Positions 1-6,244 are shown, counted from the stretch's first letter. The stretch: 10,739 nt of DNA from Anaerolineales bacterium UBA3082 (GCA_002366595.1 DFBK01000021.1:1-10739); one strand, 5' to 3'. The notes: generated by a model not told the origin, from the sequence alone. Program-made: numbers and translations.

Positions 1-441
1 CTGCCTCATAAGGACCTCCGGCGGGCGCGGGCAGCAGCGTTGAACATCATACCTACCACAACTGGCGCAGCCAAAGCGGTGGCTTTGGTCATCCCGGAGT
101 TGGCAGGCAAGTTTGACGGCTACGCACTCCGTGTACCTACGCCGACCGTCTCCGTCGTGGATTTGGTGGCCGAGATAGAGCGCGAGGCGACGACTGAAGA
201 GTTACTGGGAGCCTTTAAGGCAGCAGCCGAGGGGCCGATGAAAGGTATCCTGGGCTGCAGCGAGGAGCCCCTGGTCTCCATGGATTATAAGGGCGACCCT
301 CGCTCTTGCATCATCGACGCCCAGTTCACCCGAACCTTAGGCGGCAACATGGTCAAGGTGGTCGCTTGGTATGACAACGAGTGGGCCTACTCGGTGCGCG
401 TGGCTGACCTGGCTAACTACCTGGTGGAGAAGGGGCTGTAG
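1..441 (+). CDS. gap: glyceraldehyde-3-phosphate dehydrogenase, C-terminal part (5' end outside window)
   Basis: This is the C-terminal 146 residues of type I GAPDH, the cytoplasmic glycolytic enzyme that oxidises and phosphorylates glyceraldehyde 3-phosphate to 1,3-bisphosphoglycerate using NAD(P). The reading frame is open from base 1, so the gene starts upstream of the window; the TTG at 40 is internal. Recognisable family blocks are LPHKDLRRARAAA at the very start, the phosphate-binding IIPTTTGAAKAV, the sugar-phosphate-binding LRVPTPTVSVVDL, and WYDNEWAYSVRV near the end, which carries the conserved nicotinamide-contacting Asn. The catalytic Cys and the Rossmann domain lie upstream of the window. 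A family length near 335 residues implies a little over half of the gene is missing. It is followed by a terminator hairpin and then pgk in the same direction, the classic glycolytic neighbour. Cofactor preference cannot be judged without the N-terminus. Confidence 0.96.
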   Translation: MPHKDLRRARAAALNIIPTTTGAAKAVALVIPELAGKFDGYALRVPTPTVSVVDLVAEIEREATTEELLGAFKAAAEGPMKGILGCSEEPLVSMDYKGDPRSCIIDAQFTRTLGGNMVKVVAWYDNEWAYSVRVADLANYLVEKGL

Positions 442-503
442 TCCATCGTTTGTACGCGGACACGCTCTATCTGTTCGTTCTGCCATGATAGAGGAACTAT
501 CGC

Positions 504-527
504 AAGGGGGGGATAAGCCCCCTTTTT
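504..527 (+). terminator. intrinsic terminator between gap and pgk
   Basis: An AAGGGGG arm (504-510) pairs with CCCCCTT (518-524) around a 7-nt loop and runs straight into a T tract (523-527), then AAT. This is the standard Rho-independent layout. A smaller hairpin (GATAG 487-491 with CTATC 497-501) sits directly before it. The position, 62 nt after the gap stop and 83 nt before the pgk start, suggests that gap transcription ends or is attenuated here. If so, pgk needs readthrough or its own promoter; no convincing promoter was seen in 528-609. Confidence 0.72.
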
Positions 528-609
528 AATTGGTACCACCTCACACTTGAGACAGGCCTCGCCCAAGGTTGGTCGGGCCAGTTTGTCTCCATGTAAGGGG
601 AGAGAGGGT

Positions 610-1782
610 ATGGATAAGAAGACGGTCGAGGATATTGATGTCAAGGGTAAGCGGGTCCTGGTGCGGGTGGATTTTAACGTACCCTTGGCTCGAGGAGAAG
701 TAGCCGATGACACCCGCATCCGGGCTGCCCTCCCCACCATCCGGTATCTCTTAAACCAGGGGGCGGCGGTCATTCTGATCTCTCACCTGGGCCGGCCCAA
801 GGGCGAGGTGAGGGAAGATCTGCGGATGGACCCTGTGGCCCGGCGCCTCTCCGAACTTTTGGGTCAAGAAGTGGTCAAAGTGGACGACTCTACTGGCCCC
901 GAAGTAAAAGCGGCCGCCGCCAGACTGAACTCCGGCCAGGTGCTTCTTCTAGAGAACCTCCGCTTCCACAAGGAGGAGAGGGAGAACGATCCGGCTTTTG
1001 CTGCTGAGTTGGCTGCTTTAGCCAAAATCTATGTGAACGACGCCTTCGGTGCGGCCCATCGGGCTCATGCCTCGGTCTCTGGTGTGCCGGCCTACCTGCC
1101 AGCCGTGGGCGGTTTCCTGATGGAGAAAGAACTGAACTTTCTGGGGGCGGCCCTGGAGAGGCCGGAACACCCCTTCGTGGCCATCCTGGGTGGAGCCAAA
1201 ATCTCCGATAAGATAGGCGTTGTTGAGAACCTGCTAAGCAAGGTGGACGCACTGCTCATCGGCGGGGGGATGGCCAATACCTTCCTCAAGGCTCAGGGGT
1301 ACGAGGTGGGGGAGTCGTTGGTGGAGGAGGAGAGCCTTCCTTTGGCCCGGGAGATAGTGGCCAAGGCTGGCAAGAGGCTGGTGTTGCCCAACGATGTCGT
1401 GGTGGCCGATGCGTTCCAGGCCCAGGCGCGGGCGAAGACGGTGAGTGTGGACGAGGTGCCCCCTGGCTGGCGTATTCTGGATATCGGCCCCCAGACCGTT
1501 AGGCTCTTTGGGGAGAGGCTGGCCCTGGCCAAGACAGTGGTCTGGAACGGGCCGATGGGCGTCTTCGAGTTCCCCCGCTTCGCCCAGGGCACGGTGGCTA
1601 TAGCCCAGAAGTTGGCCCAGATAGAGGCCCTGACTATCATCGGGGGTGGCGACACGGCAGCGGCGGTGAGGCAAACCGGCCTAGCCGATAAGATGAGCCA
1701 CATCTCAACCGGCGGGGGAGCCTGCCTGGAGTTCTTGAAGGGTAAGACCCTGCCCGGGGTGGCGGCTCTGGAGGATAAATGA
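610..1782 (+). CDS. pgk: phosphoglycerate kinase
   Basis: Phosphoglycerate kinase transfers the acyl phosphate of 1,3-bisphosphoglycerate to ADP, giving 3-phosphoglycerate and ATP; it acts in the cytoplasm. The 390-residue length is normal for the bacterial enzyme. The N-terminal domain shows the signature RVDFNVPL (residues 19-26), ISHLGRPKG, LLENLRFHKEE and YVNDAFGAAHRAHAS, all substrate-binding blocks. The C-terminal nucleotide-binding domain shows LGGAKISDKI (about 193-201), VVWNGPMGVFE and the GGGD loop (345-348), followed by HISTGGGACLEFL. The ATG at 610 is preferred over in-frame upstream codons because the purine-rich AAGGGGAGAGAGGG at 595-608 lies just before it and the protein then begins MDKKTVEDIDVKGK, as expected for the family. 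It lies 168 nt behind gap. No tpi or other glycolytic gene follows; the next gene is convergent. Confidence 0.97.
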   Translation: MDKKTVEDIDVKGKRVLVRVDFNVPLARGEVADDTRIRAALPTIRYLLNQGAAVILISHLGRPKGEVREDLRMDPVARRLSELLGQEVVKVDDSTGPEVKAAAARLNSGQVLLLENLRFHKEERENDPAFAAELAALAKIYVNDAFGAAHRAHASVSGVPAYLPAVGGFLMEKELNFLGAALERPEHPFVAILGGAKISDKIGVVENLLSKVDALLIGGGMANTFLKAQGYEVGESLVEEESLPLAREIVAKAGKRLVLPNDVVVADAFQAQARAKTVSVDEVPPGWRILDIGPQTVRLFGERLALAKTVVWNGPMGVFEFPRFAQGTVAIAQKLAQIEALTIIGGGDTAAAVRQTGLADKMSHISTGGGACLEFLKGKTLPGVAALEDK

Positions 1783-1835
1783 GGGAGTTAGGGCCCTGAT
1801 AGTTCGGGGTCGGCTTGGGCTACAACTCCTGCGAC

Positions 1836-2126
1836 CTAGCCATCACACTTCCTTTCACTCTTCTCATCAGGCCTTTTTCCTTCGGATGGAGGAGAATACC
1901 GTAGACGCTTATAGGTCTCGACGCCGATGCACTCCTCGGCGTAGTGGCACCAATCGATGCAGGATGGTCCTTGATCCCTTCTCACCAAAGCCTGGCAAGG
2001 GGGACAGCGGGCAACGAGTTCATCCGACCAGATTTCCGTCTCCTCCCCGCACTCGGGGCAATCGACATCTTCGGGCACCGCTTCCCTAAAGCGGATGGCT
2101 CCGGGGCACCCCTTATAAAGAGACAT
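1836..2126 (-). CDS. small cysteine-rich zinc-ribbon-like protein, function unknown
   Basis: This is a 96-residue acidic protein with eight cysteines. Two CPxC-type knuckles (Cys23/Cys26 and Cys41/Cys44) are spaced like a zinc ribbon. They are followed by a third cluster, Cys56-x3-Cys60-x5-Cys66, in a GPSCIDWCHYAEEC block, plus Cys7 and Cys94. No signal peptide or membrane segment is present, so it is probably cytoplasmic. The sequence resembles small conserved hypothetical proteins of anaerobic and thermophilic bacteria, but no function can be assigned; a bound Zn(II) or Fe-S cluster is inference. The start is secure: the minus strand carries AGGAGGT (plus-strand 2131-2137) five to six bases before the ATG. 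The last 15-20 residues are charged and look disordered. The gene ends 53 bp from the convergent pgk stop and is preceded by a long structured non-coding leader. Confidence 0.85.
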   Translation of the reverse strand: MSLYKGCPGAIRFREAVPEDVDCPECGEETEIWSDELVARCPPCQALVRRDQGPSCIDWCHYAEECIGVETYKRLRYSPPSEGKRPDEKSERKCDG

Positions 2127-2544
2127 ACAGACCTCCTCATCTTGATGAAAGCCACCAAACGACAGCCTTCAAAAACTAGATTTATCCACAGACATAGACT
2201 TGAGCGCCATGGCCGGCAAACGCACATCTGGCAGCCCCCTCCATTCTCACTCGGAAGGGCTTTTGAGTTGCTGCGAAAATTGGCGGTAGGGTACCGCCAC
2301 TCCCTGCAACTGCTCGGTGAACGGTTTACCCTTCATGCTCGGTTGTGCTTTACACATTCGTAGGGCTACCCCTAGGATTTCAACCCTGAGAGCTGTGCTC
2401 CAACACACAAATACCTATGCTATAGGGAGTCCCCGTGTCATCAATGTGCGTTAGGCCACATAATCCTTTCTATCCTCACCGGAAGGGGCCTTTCATCTAC
2501 CCCCTTACATAGTATTACGCAACAGGCTAACTTTCCAAAAACTA
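2127..2544. other. non-coding divergent interval
   Basis: About 420 bp with no credible gene. Open frames here are short or lack start and Shine-Dalgarno signals. One minus-strand run starting MKGKPFTEQLQG (about 2335 downward) stops after 29 codons, followed in the same frame by a second open stretch; this could be a decayed coding remnant but was not recognised. What stands out is a group of inverted repeats at 2233-2401, annotated separately. The right part (about 2402-2544) becomes AT-richer toward the lacI-family promoter and includes ATAGTATTA at 2509-2517, repeated at 2572-2580 inside that promoter. Confidence 0.6.
2233..2401 (-). other. candidate structured RNA or leader upstream of the zinc-ribbon gene
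   Basis: Several helices sit side by side. (a) TGGCGGTA (2281-2288) pairs perfectly with TACCGCCA (2292-2299) across a 3-nt loop. (b) AGTTGC (2266-2271) with GCAACT (2306-2311) encloses that hairpin. (c) AGCCCCCTCC (2233-2242) pairs with GGAAGGGCT (2253-2261). (d) CTCGGTTG (2338-2345) pairs with CAACC plus GAG (2381-2390, 2-nt bulge), enclosing TAGGG/CCCTA (2361-2365, 2370-2374). (e) GAGC/GCTC (2390-2393, 2397-2400). Helices c and e each gain a G-U wobble when read as minus-strand RNA where the plus strand has an A-C mismatch, which favours minus-strand transcription toward the gene starting at 2126. No known riboswitch or RNA family was recognised. A decayed mobile-element end is an alternative. 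Confidence 0.33.
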
Positions 2545-2573
2545 TTGACACGAGGGGCTGCTTATGCTATTAT
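2545..2573 (+). promoter_or_regulatory. sigma-70/SigA-type promoter of the lacI-family gene
   Basis: A perfect -35 box TTGACA (2545-2550) is followed by a 17-bp spacer and a -10 box TATTAT (2568-2573). A TGC triplet (2565-2567) immediately before the -10 makes it an extended -10 promoter. Transcription would start near 2580, inside the palindromic operator and about 28 nt before the start codon at 2608. This is the clearest promoter in the window and may serve the genes behind lacI as well. Confidence 0.78.
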
Positions 2574-2577
2574 AGTA

Positions 2578-2604
2578 TTAATCCGCGTTACTAACACGGG
2601 TTAA
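2578..2604 (+). promoter_or_regulatory. palindromic operator, probable LacI-family autoregulatory site
   Basis: A 27-bp odd-centred palindrome with its axis at C2591. The left arm is TTAATCCGCGTTA and the right arm is its inverted copy except at two of thirteen positions. The core reads GTTA-n-TAAC. It begins five bases after the -10 box, covers the expected transcription start and ends three bases before the start codon, so a bound repressor would block initiation. The position just before its own lacI-family gene makes autorepression the simplest reading. No second copy with both arms was seen elsewhere in the window. Confidence 0.72.
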
Positions 2605-2607
2605 AAT

Positions 2608-3690
2608 ATGCATGCTCAAAGGCGAGTAACTAGCAAAGATGTGGCCGAGCGGGCCGGCGTATCTAGAACTACGGTCTCCTTCGTCCTCAACGATGTTCCC
2701 GGCGTACGTATAAGTGAGGAGACCCGGCAGAAGGTGCTACGCGCCGCGCGGGAACTCCACTACTACCCCAATGCCGCGGCTAGAAGTTTAGCCAGCCGCA
2801 AGACCCACCGTATCGGATTAGTCCTCTGCCAGAGTCCAGAGCGGATCTTCGTCGATGCTTTCCTTCCAGAGGTACTTCGAGGCATTGGCGATGTGGCCCA
2901 GGCCCAAGAGTTTCGAGTATTGCTCCAATCAGTGGAGAATGTCGCCCAATCTGATACCTATACCCAACTGGTAGGGGAGAAACAGATCGACGGCATCATC
3001 CTCTCCGGCCCCCGCTCCGACGATAGTCAACTCTTGGCTTTGAGAAGAGAAGGGTTCCCCGTGGTGCTCTTAGGCCAACTAGAGGGGAGTGAGGTACCCT
3101 TTGTGGACGTGGACAGTGTCGGAGGGGCTAGACTGGCGGTGGAGCACTTGATAGAACACGGCCACAAACGGATAGGCCTCATCACCAACGCCCCGCCACA
3201 ATATACGGCCAGCGCTCAACGGGAACGGGGATACAGAGAGGCTTTGGAGGAACATAATCTCACGTACGATCGAGGCTTAGTGCGCTACGGTGACTTCAGC
3301 GAGGAGAGCGGCGGGCGGGCCATGTCTGAACTCCTGGAGGTCGTCCCCCCTCCCACTGCGCTCTTCGCAGCCAGTGACCTAGTAGCCTTTGGGGCTATGG
3401 AAGCGACAAAAGCGCGAGGGCTAAGGATACCTCGTGACCTAGCCTTGGTGGGCTTTGACGATATCCCCTTGGCCCGTTACGTAGACCCTCCTTTGACTAC
3501 CATCCGCTTGCCGGCATATGGCTTGGGGGCTGGAGCAGGGCGGATATTGCTCAGGCTGATTAAAGGTGAAGAAGCAAGAGATACCCAGCTGCTCCTAGAG
3601 ACCGGGTTGGTCATTCGGGACTCTTGCGGATTCCACGAGGGAACAACCCTTGAGAGAGCGGCAGGAGGCAGAGGGAGAGAGGTCGATTAG
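2608..3690 (+). CDS. LacI/GalR-family transcriptional regulator
   Basis: A 360-residue cytoplasmic DNA-binding repressor. The N-terminal helix-turn-helix is clear at residues 7-28 (VTSKDVAERAGVSRTTVSFV and onward), followed by the hinge helix around 54-66 (PNAAARSLASRK), whose Leu61 corresponds to the minor-groove-inserting leucine. From residue 67 on is a periplasmic-binding-protein-like effector domain with typical blocks such as QIDGIILSGPR, HLIEHGHKRIGLIT, ALFAASDLVAFGAMEA and LALVGFDDIPLARYVDPPLT. The natural effector is probably a sugar or related metabolite, given the transporter genes behind it. The ATG at 2608 is the only sensible start, since the HTH begins six residues later, but no Shine-Dalgarno is visible because the short leader is occupied by the operator. 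The C-terminal 15 residues are Arg/Gly/Glu-rich and beyond the usual domain. It likely controls its own promoter and the downstream cluster. Confidence 0.93.
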   Translation: MHAQRRVTSKDVAERAGVSRTTVSFVLNDVPGVRISEETRQKVLRAARELHYYPNAAARSLASRKTHRIGLVLCQSPERIFVDAFLPEVLRGIGDVAQAQEFRVLLQSVENVAQSDTYTQLVGEKQIDGIILSGPRSDDSQLLALRREGFPVVLLGQLEGSEVPFVDVDSVGGARLAVEHLIEHGHKRIGLITNAPPQYTASAQRERGYREALEEHNLTYDRGLVRYGDFSEESGGRAMSELLEVVPPPTALFAASDLVAFGAMEATKARGLRIPRDLALVGFDDIPLARYVDPPLTTIRLPAYGLGAGAGRILLRLIKGEEARDTQLLLETGLVIRDSCGFHEGTTLERAAGGRGREVD

Positions 3691-3716
3691 ATCGCTTGAT
3701 GGTGAGTCCCCACCCA

Positions 3717-3746
3717 CTAGCGGCCGGTGAAGTCGGCTGTTGCTAG
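3717..3746 (+). other. hairpin abutting the ribosome-binding site of the SUMF1-like gene
   Basis: CTAGC (3717-3721) pairs with GCTAG (3742-3746), and inside it GCCG (3723-3726) pairs with CGGC (3734-3737). The last bases of the outer arm overlap the start of the AGGAGG Shine-Dalgarno (3745-3750), so folding could modulate translation of the next gene. It has no T tract and is not a good terminator. Confidence 0.3.
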
Positions 3747-3760
3747 GAGGGAGAGAGCCG

Positions 3761-4609
3761 GTGTCAAGGTTTCTCTGGATCTTGGTGCTTTTGGCTTTGG
3801 TCATGGGCTGTGGAGGTGGTGCTGAGCCCCCTGCGACATCAATACCTACCGCAGGACAGATAGAGGCGTTAGTTACCCCTACCAAGGTGCCACCCCCACC
3901 TACACCTACCCCTCTCCCCACAGAGGAGGCGAAAGAGGAAGCGATGGTCGCTATCCCAGCCGGCGAGTTCACCATGGGTAGTGACGATGGGATCGAGAGA
4001 CCGCCGCATGAGGTCTACGTCGAGGCTTTTGAGATCGACATCTTCGAGGTAACCAATGAGGAATTCGAGAGGTTTGTAACCGAGACCGGTTATGAGACGG
4101 GAGCGGAAAAGGCAGGAGAACCCCAAACCTGGCACACTTATGCTGAGGGCAAGCCTCGGCATCCAGTGGTGAAGGTCACCTGGAACGATGCCCAAGCCTA
4201 TTGTGAATGGGCTGGGAAAAGGTTACCTACTGAGATAGAATGGGAGAAGGCAGCCCGAGGCACCGAAGGGTATATCTACCCTTGGGGAAATGAATGGGAC
4301 CCCACCAAGGCCAATACTAAGGAGACAGGCTACAGAGGTACTACCGTGGTGGGCAGTTTCCCCGAAGGAGGCAGCCCCTACGGGGTGATGGATATGGTGG
4401 GGAATGTGAGAGAGTGGGTCTCCGATTGGTACAAAGCCTATCCGGGCTATCCGGGCGGCGATACTGAGGCCCAATATTTCGGCGAGAAGTTCAGGGTAAT
4501 CCGAGGAGGGGGGTGGTTCGAGGAGACAGAACTGGCACACACCACTCAGCGGTTTGCCAGTTCCGAGGATGCAAGAAACGACGACATCGGTTTCCGCTGC
4601 GCTCGTTAG
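3761..4609 (+). CDS. SUMF1/FGE-fold surface lipoprotein, probably non-catalytic
   Basis: A 282-residue exported lipoprotein. Residues 1-16 form a short signal peptide ending in a lipobox (VMGC, Cys17). A Pro/Thr-rich linker follows (about 23-55), then an FGE-sulfatase (SUMF1) domain from about 62 to the end. Family hallmarks are IPAGEFTMGS, EVTNEEFERF, HPVVKVTWNDAQAYCEW, GKRLPTEIEWEKAARG, YPWGNEW, YGVMDMVGNVREWVSDWY, RVIRGGGW and the terminal GFRCAR. True formylglycine-generating enzymes carry two active-site cysteines between the RGGSW-type block and the C-terminus; here that stretch has no cysteine before the final GFRC, so sulfatase activation is unlikely and a binding role is inferred. 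The GTG at 3761 is chosen because AGGAGG (3745-3750) lies 10 nt upstream; a TTG at 3740 would bury that site. It lies 70 bp after the repressor gene and 130 bp before the binding-protein gene. Confidence 0.88.
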   Translation: MSRFLWILVLLALVMGCGGGAEPPATSIPTAGQIEALVTPTKVPPPPTPTPLPTEEAKEEAMVAIPAGEFTMGSDDGIERPPHEVYVEAFEIDIFEVTNEEFERFVTETGYETGAEKAGEPQTWHTYAEGKPRHPVVKVTWNDAQAYCEWAGKRLPTEIEWEKAARGTEGYIYPWGNEWDPTKANTKETGYRGTTVVGSFPEGGSPYGVMDMVGNVREWVSDWYKAYPGYPGGDTEAQYFGEKFRVIRGGGWFEETELAHTTQRFASSEDARNDDIGFRCAR

Positions 4610-4722
4610 CCTGGGATTTACCCCCTGCCTATTCCGCAAGTCATTAGGCAATAGACCACCAGAAAGGAGGAGGGCCTATCGAAAAGAATGATGATGGCGT
4701 TCTGGAAGTTGCTTTATGCTCC

Positions 4723-4732
4723 AAAGGAGGAG
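4723..4732 (+). promoter_or_regulatory. ribosome-binding site fixing the start of the binding-protein gene
   Basis: AAAGGAGGAG ends 7 nt before the ATG at 4740 and rules out the in-frame ATG at 4716, which lies upstream of it. The identical 10-mer also occurs at 4663-4672, exactly 60 bp earlier, upstream of three tandem ATG codons (4688-4696). Confidence 0.8.
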
Positions 4733-4739
4733 ACAAGAG

Positions 4740-6242
4740 ATGTCTAAGAGGACTATCTATCTGATCCTGGGAGTTTCCCTGCTCTTGGCCCTGAGCCTGA
4801 GCGTGGCCAGCGCTGCCCCGCTTAGGCAAGAGGAGATCTATACGGTCGTACTGGGCGACAACCTGTGGACCATAGCGGAGAAGTACCTGGGCAACGGTTT
4901 TGCCTACAAGGCCATCGTGGCCGCCACCAGGGAAAAGAACTTAGAAGATGAAACCTTCACCTACATCCTAGAGCCGGGCCTCATCCATCCCGGCGATAAG
5001 TTCTGGATCCCCAGCGCAGAGGAGGCCACGGCGTACCTGGAGGCGATACGCATCGGGGGCGTGGTGACCCTGATGGGGGTGTGGGGTGGCGATGAGGCTA
5101 AGTCCTTCGCCGCAGCGGTGGCTCCTTTCACCGAGGAGACAGGCACACAGGTGGCCTTCGAGGGCACCCGTGACCTGCCCGCTGTACTAACCACCCGTGT
5201 AGAGGCTGGCAACCCGCCCGACCTGGCCATCCTCCCTAACCCTGGCCAGATGCATGAGTTAGCCGCGGCGGGCGAACTCGTGGACATCAGCACCTTCATG
5301 GACACCGACCAACTACAAAGCGACTACGCCCAGTCCTGGCTCGATCTGGGCTCCTACGAGGGCAAACTCTACGGCATCTTCTACAAGGCAGCCATCAAGA
5401 GTCTGGTTTGGTATAGCCCGGCGGCCTTCGAGGCGAAGGGATATACCGTGCCCACTACCTGGGATGAACTGACCACCCTCTCGGAAAAGATCGTGGCTGA
5501 TGGCGGCGTCCCCTGGTGCCTCGGCATCGAGAGCGGTGCGGCCAGCGGCTGGCCGGCCACCGACTGGATCGAGGACATCATGCTCCGCACCGCGGGGCCC
5601 GAGGTCTACGACAAGTGGGTTGACCATACCATCCCCTGGACCGATCCCGCAGTCAAGAGAGCCTGGGAGTACTTCGGGCAGATCGCTAGGAACGAGGACT
5701 ATGTCTACGGCACCACCACCGGCGTGCTGACCACTTTCTTCGGCGACTCGCCAGCCCCGATCTTCGATGATCCGCCGGGATGCTATATGCACCGTCAGGC
5801 CTCCTTCATCACCGGCTTCTTCCCCGAAGGGGTGACCGAGGAAGACTACGCTTTCTTCCCCTTCCCCTCCATCGATGCGACCTACGGGGTCCCGGCCCTG
5901 GGTGGGGCCGACTTGGTGGTGATGTTCAACGACACGCCCCAGGCCCGTGCCTTGATGGAGTACCTGGCTTCGCCTGAGCCTCAGGAGATCTGGGCAGCGC
6001 AGGGCGGGTTCCTCTCGCCCAACAAGCGGGTGAGCCTGGACGTTTACCCCACCGCCACCGATCGCGCTATGGCCGAAGCCCTGACCAGCGCTGAGGTCTT
6101 CCGCTTCGACGGCTCCGACCTGATGCCTGCTGCCGTGGGCTCTGGCTCCTTCTGGACGGGGACGCTGGACTATGTCGGTGGCCAGGATCTGGACGCTGTT
6201 CTGGCCACCATCGAGGCCAGCGCGGTTGACGCCTACAAGTAG
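4740..6242 (+). CDS. extracellular sugar-binding protein (AglE-like) with N-terminal LysM domain
   Basis: A 500-residue secreted solute-binding protein for an ABC importer. Residues 1-25 are a signal peptide (basic MSKR start, Leu-rich core, ASA-type cleavage site). No lipobox cysteine is present. Residues about 33-91 form a LysM-like module (YTVVLGDNLWTIAEKYLG through HPGDKFWIP). From about 107 on is a family-1 extracellular binding domain with GVWGGDEAKSF, EGTRDLPAVLTTRVEAGNPP, LPNPGQMHELAAAGELV, SLVWYSPAAFEAKG and TTWDEL, the pattern of alpha-glucoside binding proteins of the AglE type. Cysteines in VPWCLGIES and PPGCYMHRQ could form a disulfide. LysM modules bind N-acetylated glycans, so cell-wall or surface retention instead of a lipid anchor is inferred. 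Two permease genes follow after a structured spacer. The exact substrate is unknown; alpha-glucosides or another oligosaccharide are candidates. Confidence 0.9.
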   Translation: MSKRTIYLILGVSLLLALSLSVASAAPLRQEEIYTVVLGDNLWTIAEKYLGNGFAYKAIVAATREKNLEDETFTYILEPGLIHPGDKFWIPSAEEATAYLEAIRIGGVVTLMGVWGGDEAKSFAAAVAPFTEETGTQVAFEGTRDLPAVLTTRVEAGNPPDLAILPNPGQMHELAAAGELVDISTFMDTDQLQSDYAQSWLDLGSYEGKLYGIFYKAAIKSLVWYSPAAFEAKGYTVPTTWDELTTLSEKIVADGGVPWCLGIESGAASGWPATDWIEDIMLRTAGPEVYDKWVDHTIPWTDPAVKRAWEYFGQIARNEDYVYGTTTGVLTTFFGDSPAPIFDDPPGCYMHRQASFITGFFPEGVTEEDYAFFPFPSIDATYGVPALGGADLVVMFNDTPQARALMEYLASPEPQEIWAAQGGFLSPNKRVSLDVYPTATDRAMAEALTSAEVFRFDGSDLMPAAVGSGSFWTGTLDYVGGQDLDAVLATIEASAVDAYK

Positions 6243-6244
6243 GA

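Noticed and set aside
890..1703. Several long minus-strand open frames inside pgk
   Set aside because: They are shadows of the certain pgk gene; their translations are rich in Arg, Pro and Ser and show no domain-like pattern or ribosome-binding site.
2281..2299. 8-bp hairpin considered as a T-box antiterminator or an intrinsic terminator
   Set aside because: GGTACC is present, but the surrounding T-box consensus and a downstream terminator are absent; only a short ATTTT follows on the minus strand.
2190..2335. Transposase remnant on the minus strand (MKGKPFTEQLQG frame)
   Set aside because: Only 29 codons before a stop, no catalytic motif, no terminal repeats or target duplication could be identified; kept only as an alternative explanation for the region.
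1944..2363. 139-codon plus-strand open frame across the zinc-ribbon gene and its upstream region
   Set aside because: It runs antisense to a well-supported gene with a strong Shine-Dalgarno, has no such signal itself, and its composition is not protein-like.
4621..4660. TGCCTA/TAGGCA pairing as a terminator after the SUMF1-like gene
   Set aside because: Six base pairs with a 13-nt loop and no T tract; too weak to call.
4961..5792. Long minus-strand open frames inside the binding-protein gene
   Set aside because: Antisense shadows in GC-rich coding sequence; the plus-strand protein has full domain support.
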